Part shown: one piece after another, positions 1-5,404 of the stretch
Layout: every line of letters begins with the position of its first letter
How positions within the stretch are numbered: the stretch's first letter is position 1
NCBI GenBank assembly: GCA_011390455.1
Contig: JAABSI010000132.1
Location: 1 to 6,776, forward strand
Origin: Trueperaceae bacterium
GTDB lineage: Bacteria > Deinococcota > Deinococci > Deinococcales > Trueperaceae
Length of the DNA: 6,776 nt
Reading direction: 5' to 3'
The notes under the pieces: model-generated
What the model saw: only the letters and a program-made list of their open reading frames with translations
The model's database searches: none
What the model was told of the DNA's origin: nothing
Translations under genes and position numbers: made by a program

Positions 1-1479
1 GAGCGCCTCACCGAGGCCGAGGCCGCGCTGCTGGTCGCGCTGCCGCAAGCGCCCACCAGCCGCACCCCGGACGAGCACCCCGAGGCCGCCCGCGCCGCGC
101 GCGACCGGGTGCTCGAGCGCGCCGTCGATGCAGGCGTGCTCACGCGCGAGGCCGCCGACGCCGCGAAGCGCGAGGCGCTGCCGACCGAGCGACGCCCCTT
201 CCCCGCCCTCGCACCCCACGTCGGGGACCGGCTGCGCGCCGCCCACCCCGACGTCCCCGTCCACCGCACCACCCTCGACGCCGACCTGCAGGCCGCGCTC
301 GAGGCGCTCGCCCGCGGCGCCCTCGTCGACCTGCCCGCCCCCGCCACGCTCGCGCTGCTGGTCGCCGACCCCGACTCGGGCGCGATCCTCGCCAGCGTCG
401 GCTCGGCCGACTACACCAGCGACGCGCGCCGCGGCTTCGTCGACATGACCCAGGCGCTGCGCTCGCCCGGGTCGACCCTGAAGCCGCTCGTCTACGGGCT
501 CGCCTTCTCCGACGGCCTCGCCCACCCCGAGACGCTCCTGAACGACCGCCCCGAGGACTACGGCGGCTACGCCCCGCAGAACTTCGACGGCGTCTTCCGC
601 GGCCCGGTCACCGCCCGCGCCGCGCTGCAGGCCTCGCTCAACCTGCCGGTGGTGGCGCTCACCGAAGCGCTCGGACCGGCCCGCCTGCTCGCCGCCATGC
701 GCCAGGCCGGCGTCGAGGCCGTCGTCCCCGGCGACGCGCCGGGGCTTGCCGTGGCGCTGGGCGGCGTGGGCGTGAGCCTGGAGGGGCTGGTGCAGTTGTA
801 CGCGGCGATCGCGCGGGGCGGGGAGGCGCGGGGGCTGTCGGTGGTGCCTGGGGGAGTTGCCGACTCGGCGCTGCGCTTGATGACGCCCGAAGCGGCCTGG
901 CACGTCGGCGACGTCCTCGCCGAGGCACCGCGGCCGGCGCGGCTACCCAACTGGCCCCTCGCCTTCAAGACCGGCACGTCCACCGGCCACCGCGACGCGT
1001 TGGCGCTCGGGTTCGACGGCGTGCACGTCGTCGGCGTGTGGGTGGGGCGGGCCGACGGCACGCCGGTGCCCGGCATGTACGGCGTGGAGGTCGCGGCGCC
1101 GGTGTTGTTCGAGGTGTTCGCGCGGCTGGGGGGGACGGTTGCGCTGCCGCCGGCGCCGCCGGGCACGCTTCAGGTCGCGTCGAACGCCGCGCTACCGGAG
1201 CCGCTGCGGCAGTTCGGTGCGCGCACGGTGGTGGCCGAGGACGCGCCTCGGCTCACGTTCCCACCGGACGGGGCGGCGTTGGCACCGCTTGCCGGCGGGA
1301 TCCCGGCGCGGGTCGAGCGTGGGACGGCGCCGTTCACGTGGTTTGCGGACGGAGCGCCGGTGGTGGTGGGGAGCTACGAGCGGGAGGCGCGGTTGGAGCT
1401 GATGGGGCCGGGGTTCGTGACGGTGTCGGTGGTGGATGCGGAGGGGAGGGGGGCTAGGGTGAGGCTGGAAGTGCGCTGA
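1..1479 (+). CDS. pbpC: Penicillin-binding protein 1C, 3' part (5' end outside window)
   Basis: Bifunctional murein polymerase of the 1C type: an N-terminal glycosyltransferase (GT51) domain polymerises lipid II and a transpeptidase domain cross-links peptides outside the inner membrane. The frame is open from base 1 with no start, so about 492 residues are visible and the signal anchor and most of GT51 are missing. Codons 1-60 match the GT51 end (ERLTEAEAALLVALPQAP). Transpeptidase motifs are complete: STLK with the nucleophile serine at 472-483, SLN at 634-642, KTGTS at 967-981. From about 1246 to the TGA follows a beta-rich BiPBP_C domain (RLTFPPDGAAL to the end), which is diagnostic of PBP1C rather than PBP1A/1B. 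PBP1C genes often sit after a large alpha-2-macroglobulin gene; that side is not visible here. Third-position usage changes from C-rich to G-rich near base 780. Identity is fairly certain. Confidence 0.93.
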   Translation, partial: ERLTEAEAALLVALPQAPTSRTPDEHPEAARAARDRVLERAVDAGVLTREAADAAKREALPTERRPFPALAPHVGDRLRAAHPDVPVHRTTLDADLQAALEALARGALVDLPAPATLALLVADPDSGAILASVGSADYTSDARRGFVDMTQALRSPGSTLKPLVYGLAFSDGLAHPETLLNDRPEDYGGYAPQNFDGVFRGPVTARAALQASLNLPVVALTEALGPARLLAAMRQAGVEAVVPGDAPGLAVALGGVGVSLEGLVQLYAAIARGGEARGLSVVPGGVADSALRLMTPEAAWHVGDVLAEAPRPARLPNWPLAFKTGTSTGHRDALALGFDGVHVVGVWVGRADGTPVPGMYGVEVAAPVLFEVFARLGGTVALPPAPPGTLQVASNAALPEPLRQFGARTVVAEDAPRLTFPPDGAALAPLAGGIPARVERGTAPFTWFADGAPVVVGSYEREARLELMGPGFVTVSVVDAEGRGARVRLEVR

Positions 1480-1511
1480 AGGGGCCTCAAGCCCAAGCGG
1501 ACCCGCGAGCC

Positions 1512-1865
1512 TCAGTCTTCACGCGGACCGAGTTCGTCGAGCATCCGGCGCACGTGCATCTCGAGAACTGGAAGGTCCTTCTGGACCATGTTCCAGGCCA
1601 TCGCCAGGTCGACGCGGAAGTACTCGTGCACCAGGACGTCCCGAGCGCCGGCGATGTCGCGCCACGGCACGTCCGGGTACGCCGCCCGCACCTCGCTCGG
1701 GATGCCCTTGACCGCCTCGCCGATGATCTCGAGTCGCCGGACGACCGAGTCCTGCTTCTCCACGTTCGTGGCGAACGATTCGAAGTCCAGACCCGCGGTG
1801 TACCGCCGGAGCAGTTCGATGGCCATGAGGATCTCGCCGAGCAGGATGTCGACGCTTCGGCTCAC
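1512..1865 (-). CDS. hepT: HepT-like ribonuclease toxin (DUF86/HEPN), type VII TA
   Basis: HEPN-fold toxin of 117 residues, the RNase half of a MntA-HepT pair. The active-site motif RX4HXY is intact (R75, H80, Y82 in RDVLVHEY), preceded by the family block RRLEIIGEAVKGIP and the PDVPWRDIAGARD segment. In studied homologues the motif cleaves RNA (tRNA ends in one well-studied case), and the antitoxin blocks it by adding AMP to the motif tyrosine. The start is a GTG at 1865-1863 that overlaps the mntA stop as GTGA, which suggests translational coupling. A longer frame reaching 2168 is only readthrough opposite mntA and lacks family similarity there. Gene order (antitoxin first) is normal. It ends 32 bp from the convergent pbpC stop. 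With all catalytic residues present it should be active; this is inferred from sequence only. Confidence 0.9.
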   Translation of the reverse strand: MSRSVDILLGEILMAIELLRRYTAGLDFESFATNVEKQDSVVRRLEIIGEAVKGIPSEVRAAYPDVPWRDIAGARDVLVHEYFRVDLAMAWNMVQKDLPVLEMHVRRMLDELGPRED

Positions 1866-2149
1866 AGGATGGACACGACCTCGCGGAGGATTCGGTCGCG
1901 CAATCCTGGATGCAGCGACCCCGGCGTCGCGACGTCTACCTCGCGACCGAGCGCGTCGCAGAGGTCCAATCGCAAGCCCGAGAGATCCAACAGCGTTCGT
2001 CCCTCTTCGAACTCCACGAGGAAGTCCACGTCGCTCGACTCGGTGGCCTCCCCACGCGCGAACGACCCGAACACGCCGGCCCGCACGACGCCACGCCGCG
2101 CCATGGGCGCCGCGACGCTGCTGCGGATCTCGTCGAGCGTGGGGCTCAT
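1862..2149 (-). CDS. mntA: MntA-like minimal nucleotidyltransferase antitoxin, type VII TA
   Basis: 95-residue minimal nucleotidyltransferase (MNT) of the polymerase-beta fold. The signature GSX10DXD is exact: G28-S29, then ten residues, then D40-V-D42 (GSFARGEATESSDVD). A third carboxylate, D72 in REVDVATP, completes the usual metal-binding triad. In the characterised Shewanella system this enzyme transfers AMP from ATP to the tyrosine of the HepT RX4HXY motif and so silences the toxin. Size, motif spacing and position upstream of hepT all fit. The ATG start at 2149 follows TATCGT by 6 bases with no Shine-Dalgarno, so a leaderless transcript is likely. The downstream hepT GTG overlaps its TGA stop by four bases. 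A general aminoglycoside-type nucleotidyltransferase is unlikely given the length and partner. Confidence 0.9.
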   Translation of the reverse strand: MSPTLDEIRSSVAAPMARRGVVRAGVFGSFARGEATESSDVDFLVEFEEGRTLLDLSGLRLDLCDALGREVDVATPGSLHPGLRDRILREVVSIL

Positions 2150-2155
2150 GCGCCA

Positions 2156-2161
2156 ACGATA
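2156..2161 (-). promoter_or_regulatory. Candidate -10 box (TATCGT) for mntA-hepT
   Basis: The minus strand reads TATCGT followed by six bases (TGGCGC) and the mntA ATG. This fits TANNNT at leaderless spacing. No TTGACA-like -35 is clear, and the stretch between box and start carries no Shine-Dalgarno. Confidence 0.45.
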
Positions 2162-2226
2162 CGACCATGGGCGGCCCTGGCGCGAACGCGACCGAACGGC
2201 GCGGCGACGAGGTGGGTGCGTGCGGG

Positions 2227-2251
2227 TCGGCGTTCGCCGAGACGCAAGCGT
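2227..2251 (-). terminator. Two adjacent small inverted repeats after the hydrolase gene
   Basis: The 112-bp gap between the hydrolase stop and mntA holds TCGGCG-TT-CGCCGA (2227-2240) and ACGC-AA-GCGT (2242-2251), starting about 10 bases past the hydrolase stop. They could end hydrolase transcription before mntA. There is no T-tract, so intrinsic termination is doubtful; in DNA this GC-rich, short hairpins also arise by chance. Confidence 0.25.
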
Positions 2252-2261
2252 GAGCCGACAG

Positions 2262-3134
2262 TCAGAGCCCGGCTAGGACCTTCCGCAGCCCCCAATGCAC
2301 CAGCGACAGATGCCCCTCCCCCGCCACCACCGTGAGCTCCGCCCCCGGTACCCGCTCCGCCAGGTGCCGCGCCATCTCGATCGGCACGTTGGCGTCCGCG
2401 TCCCCATGCCACATCCGCACCGGCACCCGCACGCCGGCAGGGTCGAAGCCCCACGCGCTCGCGACCAGCGCGCTGTCCACCTGGGCGCCGCGGGGACCCT
2501 GGGCGAAGGTCTCGGCGAGCATCGCCAGGAAGGCGCGGGCGACCTCGGGGGCGCGGATCGTGGCGCGATCGGCCTCGGGCATCGTGGCCGACGCCTGGCG
2601 CACCATCGGGCCCGGCATCAGCTTCGCGGTGGCCGCCATGATCCGGTACACCATTCGGCTCGCGCGCGGCCGCTCGGCCCCCATGCGCAGGACCTGCAGG
2701 TTGGGGCGCGGTGGGAGCGCCGCGACGTCGGGATGGGTGAGGTCGACCATGCCGCTGACGATCGCGACGTCGGTGACGCGCTCGGGAAGGCGCACCGCGC
2801 ACGCCCACGCGTAGGGAGCACCGCAGGAGTAGCCCAAGACGGCGAAGGTCGGCAGCTCGAGCGCGTCGGCGAAGGCCCGCACGTCGTCGGCCCAGGCCAG
2901 CAGCGTCCGACTGGGCTGCGGGTCGCTGCCGCCGATCCCGGGCCGGTCGATCGCGAAGGCGCGGATCCCGAGCCGCTCCAGCGCCTCGGCGTCGTGGCCC
3001 AGGTACCAGTTGTGCTTGCTCGCCGGCGTGCCGTGGAAGTACAGGAGGGGGCGGCCGCTCGTCGGGCCGAACGCCCGGTAGGCCAATCGGCGACCGTCGG
3101 GTAGGACCACGTGAGGGCTCGCGGGGGTCGCCAT
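2262..3134 (-). CDS. Alpha/beta hydrolase
   Basis: A 290-residue, full-length alpha/beta-hydrolase fold enzyme with no signal peptide, so probably cytoplasmic. Visible landmarks in order: cofactor-less hydrolase N-terminus (VVLPDGRRLAYRAFG), oxyanion-hole HGTP at 34-37, the DRPGIGGSD strand-turn at 63-71, nucleophile elbow G-Y-S103-C-G at 101-105, catalytic acid D247 in HGDADANVP, and catalytic histidine H275 in GEGHLSL. A cap region lies between about 130 and 215. Substrate cannot be told: esterase, lactonase, haloperoxidase-like and C-C hydrolase activities all share this framework. The ATG at 3134 has no clear ribosome site, but TACGCT lies 9 bases upstream. It is transcribed alone between the two toxin-antitoxin pairs, with 219 bp upstream to vapC and 112 bp downstream to mntA. 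Fold certain, function open. Confidence 0.9.
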   Translation of the reverse strand: MATPASPHVVLPDGRRLAYRAFGPTSGRPLLYFHGTPASKHNWYLGHDAEALERLGIRAFAIDRPGIGGSDPQPSRTLLAWADDVRAFADALELPTFAVLGYSCGAPYAWACAVRLPERVTDVAIVSGMVDLTHPDVAALPPRPNLQVLRMGAERPRASRMVYRIMAATAKLMPGPMVRQASATMPEADRATIRAPEVARAFLAMLAETFAQGPRGAQVDSALVASAWGFDPAGVRVPVRMWHGDADANVPIEMARHLAERVPGAELTVVAGEGHLSLVHWGLRKVLAGL

Positions 3135-3143
3135 AGGCCGGTG

Positions 3144-3149
3144 AGCGTA
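3144..3149 (-). promoter_or_regulatory. Candidate -10 box (TACGCT) for the hydrolase gene
   Basis: The minus strand reads TACGCT, nine bases, then the hydrolase ATG. With a start of transcription 6-7 bases after the box, the leader would be only 2-3 bases. The spacing is the loosest of the five candidates seen here, and no -35 is evident. Confidence 0.3.
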
Positions 3150-3180
3150 CCCCCGCCACCAGGTGGACGGACCTCGGCGA

Positions 3181-3353
3181 TCAGCCGATCGACATCCCGC
3201 GCGACAGCAGCAACCGCAGGACGGGCAGCGACGCGTCGAACCGGAACGAGAAGAACGAGTGCTGGAGCGACAGCACGAGGCCCACGAGTCCGATCACCGT
3301 CCAGCGGCCGTACCCGAACGCCCGCAGGCGGTCGATCGATTGGCGGAGACGCG
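3181..3353 (-). pseudogene. Possible remnant of a CPBP-type intramembrane protease
   Basis: Between vapC and the hydrolase the minus strand stays open and encodes about 57 residues after the vapC stop: a basic lead, then GRWTVIGLVGLVLSLQHSFF and FRFDASLPVLRLLL, ending at TGA 3183-3181. The hydrophobic helix followed by LQH-S-F-F and an FD...R block resembles the second histidine-bearing helix of CPBP (CAAX/bacteriocin-processing) proteases. The preceding EExxxR helix and the following helices with the last conserved residues are absent in all three minus-strand frames I read. The nominal ATG at 3417 lies inside vapC and is not believable. I read it as a gene fragment truncated at both ends, perhaps left by the event that placed vapBC here. 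A chance hydrophobic frame is the alternative. Confidence 0.35.
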
Positions 3354-3770
3354 TCAGGCCGAATGGATCGCGAGCGGCGTTCCGGTCAGCCCGAGGTGGC
3401 GGTCGGTCGACCAACACGACCCGACGCGCGCGGCTCGCATCAGTTCCAAGCCGACGGCATCGGCCAGGGTCAGGTCCTGGTCGCCGAAGCGCCGCAGCAT
3501 GTCGGTGGCGTTCTGGAGCTCGTCCGGCCCCACGGGACGCACGTCCAGGAACGGCATGTCCTCGACCATGGCCAGGAACTGCAGGGCCCGCACCCGATCG
3601 AAGCGCCTGAGGAACCAGCCGTGCCCTTCGGCGACGACCAAGCTGGTGGTCACGACGATGCTGGGCGGCGCCGCGAACAGGCGACGGAAGAGGGCATGGA
3701 ACGTGTCGCTCGCATCCATGAAGGCGATGAATGCCGACGTGTCGACGTAGGCGTCAATCCTTGCGGCCAT
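3354..3770 (-). CDS. vapC: PIN-domain ribonuclease toxin (VapC family)
   Basis: 138-residue PIN-domain toxin, expected to be a Mg2+-dependent endoribonuclease acting on tRNA or rRNA. The four acidic positions are visible: D10 in AYVDTSAF, E48 in VVAEGHG, D104 in LTLADAVG and D123 in STDRHLG. Length is typical for VapC. The ATG at 3770 lies within the last codons of the antitoxin gene (17-base overlap, different frame), the usual coupling for such pairs; no better in-frame start precedes the first beta-strand. Histidine follows the second acidic residue (AEGH) and the cysteine-tryptophan CWSTD motif forms the last strand. The gene stops at 3354, directly upstream of a probable gene remnant. 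All catalytic residues are present, so it should be active unless bound by the antitoxin. Target specificity cannot be read from sequence. Confidence 0.9.
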   Translation of the reverse strand: MAARIDAYVDTSAFIAFMDASDTFHALFRRLFAAPPSIVVTTSLVVAEGHGWFLRRFDRVRALQFLAMVEDMPFLDVRPVGPDELQNATDMLRRFGDQDLTLADAVGLELMRAARVGSCWSTDRHLGLTGTPLAIHSA

Positions 3771-3978
3771 ACACCACGTCGTCGATGCTCTGACTCGCCG
3801 ACGCGTCCCCGGACTCGATCGAGCCCGCGTAGCGCATCCAAGGCCGCGCTTCGTCGACCGGCAGGACGGTCCGCAGCGAGCGGCGCAGCAACTCCGCCAG
3901 GGAGATGCCCAGGCGTCGCGCCTCGCGCTTGGCGGCCACGTACTCTTCGTTCGTCAGGCTGATCTGCGTCCGCACCAT
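3754..3978 (-). CDS. vapB: Ribbon-helix-helix antitoxin paired with VapC
   Basis: 74-residue antitoxin. Residues 1-40 form a ribbon-helix-helix DNA-binding domain: the beta-strand VRTQISL that would contact the major groove, then two helices (TNEEYVAAKREARRLG and SLAELLRRSLRTVL). The C-terminal tail from about 45 on (ARPWMRYAGSIESGD ... SIDDVVYGRKD) is the segment that in RHH-type VapB proteins wraps the PIN toxin. Order antitoxin-toxin with a 17-base overlap is standard. The protein probably dimerises and represses its own promoter: a perfect 9-bp inverted repeat starts at the base immediately before the ATG and covers the candidate -10 box. There is no Shine-Dalgarno at normal spacing (GAAGGGA is about 15 bases away), consistent with a leaderless mRNA. 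Assignment as VapB-like rests on the RHH fold and partner. Confidence 0.88.
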   Translation of the reverse strand: MVRTQISLTNEEYVAAKREARRLGISLAELLRRSLRTVLPVDEARPWMRYAGSIESGDASASQSIDDVVYGRKD

Positions 3979-4009
3979 GTGATAACAGCATATCCCTTCG
4001 TGTTATCAC
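3979..4009. promoter_or_regulatory. Inverted-repeat operator upstream of vapBC
   Basis: GTGATAACA (3979-3987) and TGTTATCAC (4001-4009) are perfect reverse complements, separated by 13 bases, giving a centre-to-centre distance of 22 bp, about two helical turns. It abuts the vapB ATG and is notably AT-rich against its surroundings. A RHH antitoxin dimer-of-dimers binding both arms would occlude the promoter. That the binding protein is VapB is an inference from position. Confidence 0.7.
3987..3992 (-). promoter_or_regulatory. Candidate -10 box (TATGCT) for vapBC
   Basis: On the minus strand TATGCT is followed by eight bases and the vapB ATG. The box begins at the inner edge of one operator arm, so repressor binding and RNA polymerase binding would exclude each other. 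No recognisable -35 is seen. Confidence 0.45.
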
Positions 4010-4029
4010 CGCGACTCCTCAGCAGCTAC

Positions 4030-4281
4030 CTAGCCCGTGCCGGCCGGCGCCGCGTGCAGCAGCCACAGGACGAAGAAGGTGTAGAACGCCAGCCAGACGC
4101 CCACCGCCACCGCCGTGTCGAGCAGCGCCTGCGCCAGGCTCGTGCGCTGCGACCACCCGTAGAAGCGGTGGCCGACGTTGACGAAGAACATCTCGGAGAA
4201 GAACCAGACGACGAGGGTCGTGCCCGCCACCGCGGCCCAGCGATGGGGCCAGCGCTCCGGAACCGACGCGACCGGCCTCAC
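4030..4281 (-). CDS. Small two-helix membrane protein of unknown function
   Basis: 83-residue protein I do not recognise. It starts at GTG 4281-4279, which overlaps the stop of the preceding VOC gene as GTGA, and ends at TAG 4032-4030. A longer frame begins at an ATG inside the VOC gene, but its extra part is arginine/glycine-rich antisense-type sequence without hydrophobic pattern, so GTG is preferred. Two membrane helices are plain, about residues 14-36 (AAVAGTTLVVWFFSEMFFVN) and 54-76 (LDTAVAVGVWLAFYTFFVLW), joined by a short polar loop with GHRFYGWSQRTS. The first helix contains a glutamate (E30) and is rich in Phe/Trp. No signal peptide or known catalytic motif. It is third in the paiB-VOC operon and is translationally coupled, so it may serve the same process. 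That it is a real gene is well supported by hydropathy and overlap. Confidence 0.7.
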   Translation of the reverse strand: MRPVASVPERWPHRWAAVAGTTLVVWFFSEMFFVNVGHRFYGWSQRTSLAQALLDTAVAVGVWLAFYTFFVLWLLHAAPAGTG

Positions 4282-4673
4282 GGTTCGTCCGGCGCCACCA
4301 CCTCGAGCTTGATCCGGTCCGGGTCCTCGCAGAACACCGCGTAGTACCCGGGCGCCGTGGCGAACGGGTAGCGCTCGTCGTAGAGCAGCGGGTGCCCGCC
4401 GTCCGTAAGCCACTGCCGCACCGCGTCGACGTGCGCGCGCGAGCGCGCGCGGAGCGCCAAGTGGTTCAACCCGATCCGCCGGCGGTGGTAGCCGGCCCCC
4501 TGGTGCTCGGGCGGCGCCTGGACGAGCGAGACGTACGGGTCGAGTTCGCCTAGACGGTAGTTCACGCCTTGGGACCAGCGGTCCTCCGCGTACCCGAGAA
4601 GGGCCATGAAGGGCGTCCAGAAGGCCCTCGAGCGTTCGACGTCGCGGACGTAGATCTCGACGTGGTGCAGCAT
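4278..4673 (-). CDS. VOC-superfamily (glyoxalase/dioxygenase fold) protein
   Basis: 131-residue vicinal-oxygen-chelate protein with two beta-alpha-beta-beta-beta modules. Module 1 opens with MLHHVEIYVRDVERSRAFW, module 2 with IGLNHLALRARSRAHVDAV, and the last strand is GYYAVFCEDPDRIKLEVVAP. Likely metal ligands are H4, H71 and E124, with Y111 near the site, so a metal-dependent enzyme is plausible; glyoxalase I, fosfomycin/thiol transferase and extradiol dioxygenase members share this pattern, and the substrate cannot be told. Its ATG (4673-4671) shares one base with the paiB TGA stop (TGATG) and follows a strong AGGAGG by four bases, the only textbook Shine-Dalgarno I found in the window, as expected for an internal operon gene. 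It overlaps the next gene by GTGA. Fold assignment is secure, function open. Confidence 0.87.
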   Translation of the reverse strand: MLHHVEIYVRDVERSRAFWTPFMALLGYAEDRWSQGVNYRLGELDPYVSLVQAPPEHQGAGYHRRRIGLNHLALRARSRAHVDAVRQWLTDGGHPLLYDERYPFATAPGYYAVFCEDPDRIKLEVVAPDEP

Positions 4674-5302
4674 CAGGCCTCCTCGCTCGTCGGTACCAGG
4701 TCGGCGGAGGCGGGGTCGCCGCGCCCGCGCAAGCCGCGCGCCACCCCCGCCCGATCCGCCGCCGACCGGTTCTGGCTCGCCTTCCACTTGCCCTGCAGCC
4801 GCTCGATCGGGATCTCGACCCCGACGATCGCGCCCAGCTGCCGCTCGACGTAGTCGGCCGGCGCGTCCGCGACGGCCCACGGCACCGCCTCTGCGGCCTC
4901 GTGCGCGTCGGTGAGCCCGGAGACGTGCGCGTGCAGCCAGTCGCGGTCGTGCGTGAACGCCGGCGCCCCGCGGGCGTGCACGACCGCGTAGTTCCAGGTG
5001 GGCACGGTCTTCCCGTGCTCGACCTTGCTCGGGTACCACGAGGGCGTGACGTACGCCTGAGGCCCCTGGAAGACGACGACGCTGCGCACCGTCGAGGCCG
5101 CCGCCCGCCACACCGCGTTCGCCCGCGCGACGTGACCGACGAGCGTCCCGAACGGCCCGCGATCGGCGTCGAGGTGGAACGGGATGTGGTTCGTCACCAG
5201 GTCCTCGCCGTCGAACAGCGTCCAGGTGCCGAGCGGGTGCGCGCGCACGAGCGCGTGCAGCACCTCGACGCGGCTCTCCTCGTTCGCCATCGGGGTGTAC
5301 AT
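4673..5302 (-). CDS. paiB: PaiB-like FMN-binding split-barrel protein
   Basis: 209-residue protein of the PaiB/FMN-binding family, cytoplasmic, with a split beta-barrel. It opens with the family's usual MYTP, and shows VLHALVRAHPLGTW, the NHIPFHLD strand, GHVARANAVWR, the hallmark PQAYVTPSWYPSK and VPTWNYAVVHARG blocks (about 100-138), and the C-terminal LQGKWKASQNRS with DRAGVARGL. Length is normal. In Bacillus subtilis PaiB, encoded with the acetyltransferase PaiA, affects sporulation and degradative enzymes; elsewhere members are annotated only as flavin-binding or transcriptional regulators. No paiA-like neighbour is visible. It is the first gene of a three-gene unit with the VOC and small membrane proteins. 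A TAGTCT hexamer lies seven bases before the ATG, suggesting a leaderless message, and the promoter region is shared with the divergent helicase gene. Family certain, biochemical role not. Confidence 0.9.
   Translation of the reverse strand: MYTPMANEESRVEVLHALVRAHPLGTWTLFDGEDLVTNHIPFHLDADRGPFGTLVGHVARANAVWRAAASTVRSVVVFQGPQAYVTPSWYPSKVEHGKTVPTWNYAVVHARGAPAFTHDRDWLHAHVSGLTDAHEAAEAVPWAVADAPADYVERQLGAIVGVEIPIERLQGKWKASQNRSAADRAGVARGLRGRGDPASADLVPTSEEA
4678..4683 (-). promoter_or_regulatory. Strong Shine-Dalgarno (AGGAGG) for the VOC gene
   Basis: The minus strand reads AGGAGG, four bases, then the VOC ATG, inside the last codons of paiB. It settles that start and contrasts with the promoter-proximal genes here, none of which has a comparable site. 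Confidence 0.7.
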
Positions 5303-5309
5303 GGGGCGC

Positions 5310-5315
5310 AGACTA
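5310..5315 (-). promoter_or_regulatory. Candidate -10 box (TAGTCT) for the paiB operon
   Basis: The minus strand reads TAGTCT, seven bases (GCGCCCC), then the paiB ATG. Spacing suits transcription beginning at or near the A of the ATG. No Shine-Dalgarno lies between. Confidence 0.45.
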
Positions 5316-5393
5316 CGCGAACCCGGGCGCCCACGGTGCGCCGAGCCCCCGCGCGCGCCTCCGAGCCGACGCCGTGGACCACGTCCCTCCGCT

Positions 5394-5399
5394 TACGAT
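5394..5399 (+). promoter_or_regulatory. Candidate -10 box (TACGAT) for the SNF2 helicase gene
   Basis: TACGAT is followed by five bases (GCAGC) and the GTG start at 5405. This supports the GTG over the out-of-frame ATG at 5398, which lies within the box itself. Confidence 0.45.
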
Positions 5400-5404
5400 G
5401 CAGC

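Larger units (their letters stand above)
5303..5404. promoter_or_regulatory. Divergent promoter region between paiB and the SNF2 helicase gene
   Basis: A 102-bp gap separates two divergent start codons. It carries a start-proximal TANNNT hexamer at each end, one per direction, and otherwise very GC-rich sequence. I see no clear operator or -35 boxes. Regulation of one gene may influence the other because of the short distance. Confidence 0.5.

Noticed and set aside
1480..1511. Terminator in the convergent gap between pbpC and hepT
   Set aside because: Only a 4-bp stem (GGGC 1482-1485 with GCCC 1491-1494) and no T-tract; too weak to call.
2295..3104. Long plus-strand frames opposite the hydrolase
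   Set aside because: Arg/His/Gly-rich composition and no domain; the minus frame has the complete catalytic triad.
3181..3417. 78-residue protein starting at ATG 3417
   Set aside because: The first 20 residues lie inside vapC in another frame and the start has no signal; only the part after the vapC stop looks like protein, and that looks like a remnant.
4433..4450. GCGCGCGC-GA-GCGCGCGC inverted repeat
   Set aside because: It lies inside the VOC gene and encodes part of the Ala-Arg-Ser-Arg-Ala stretch at the start of the second module; simple GC alternation explains it.
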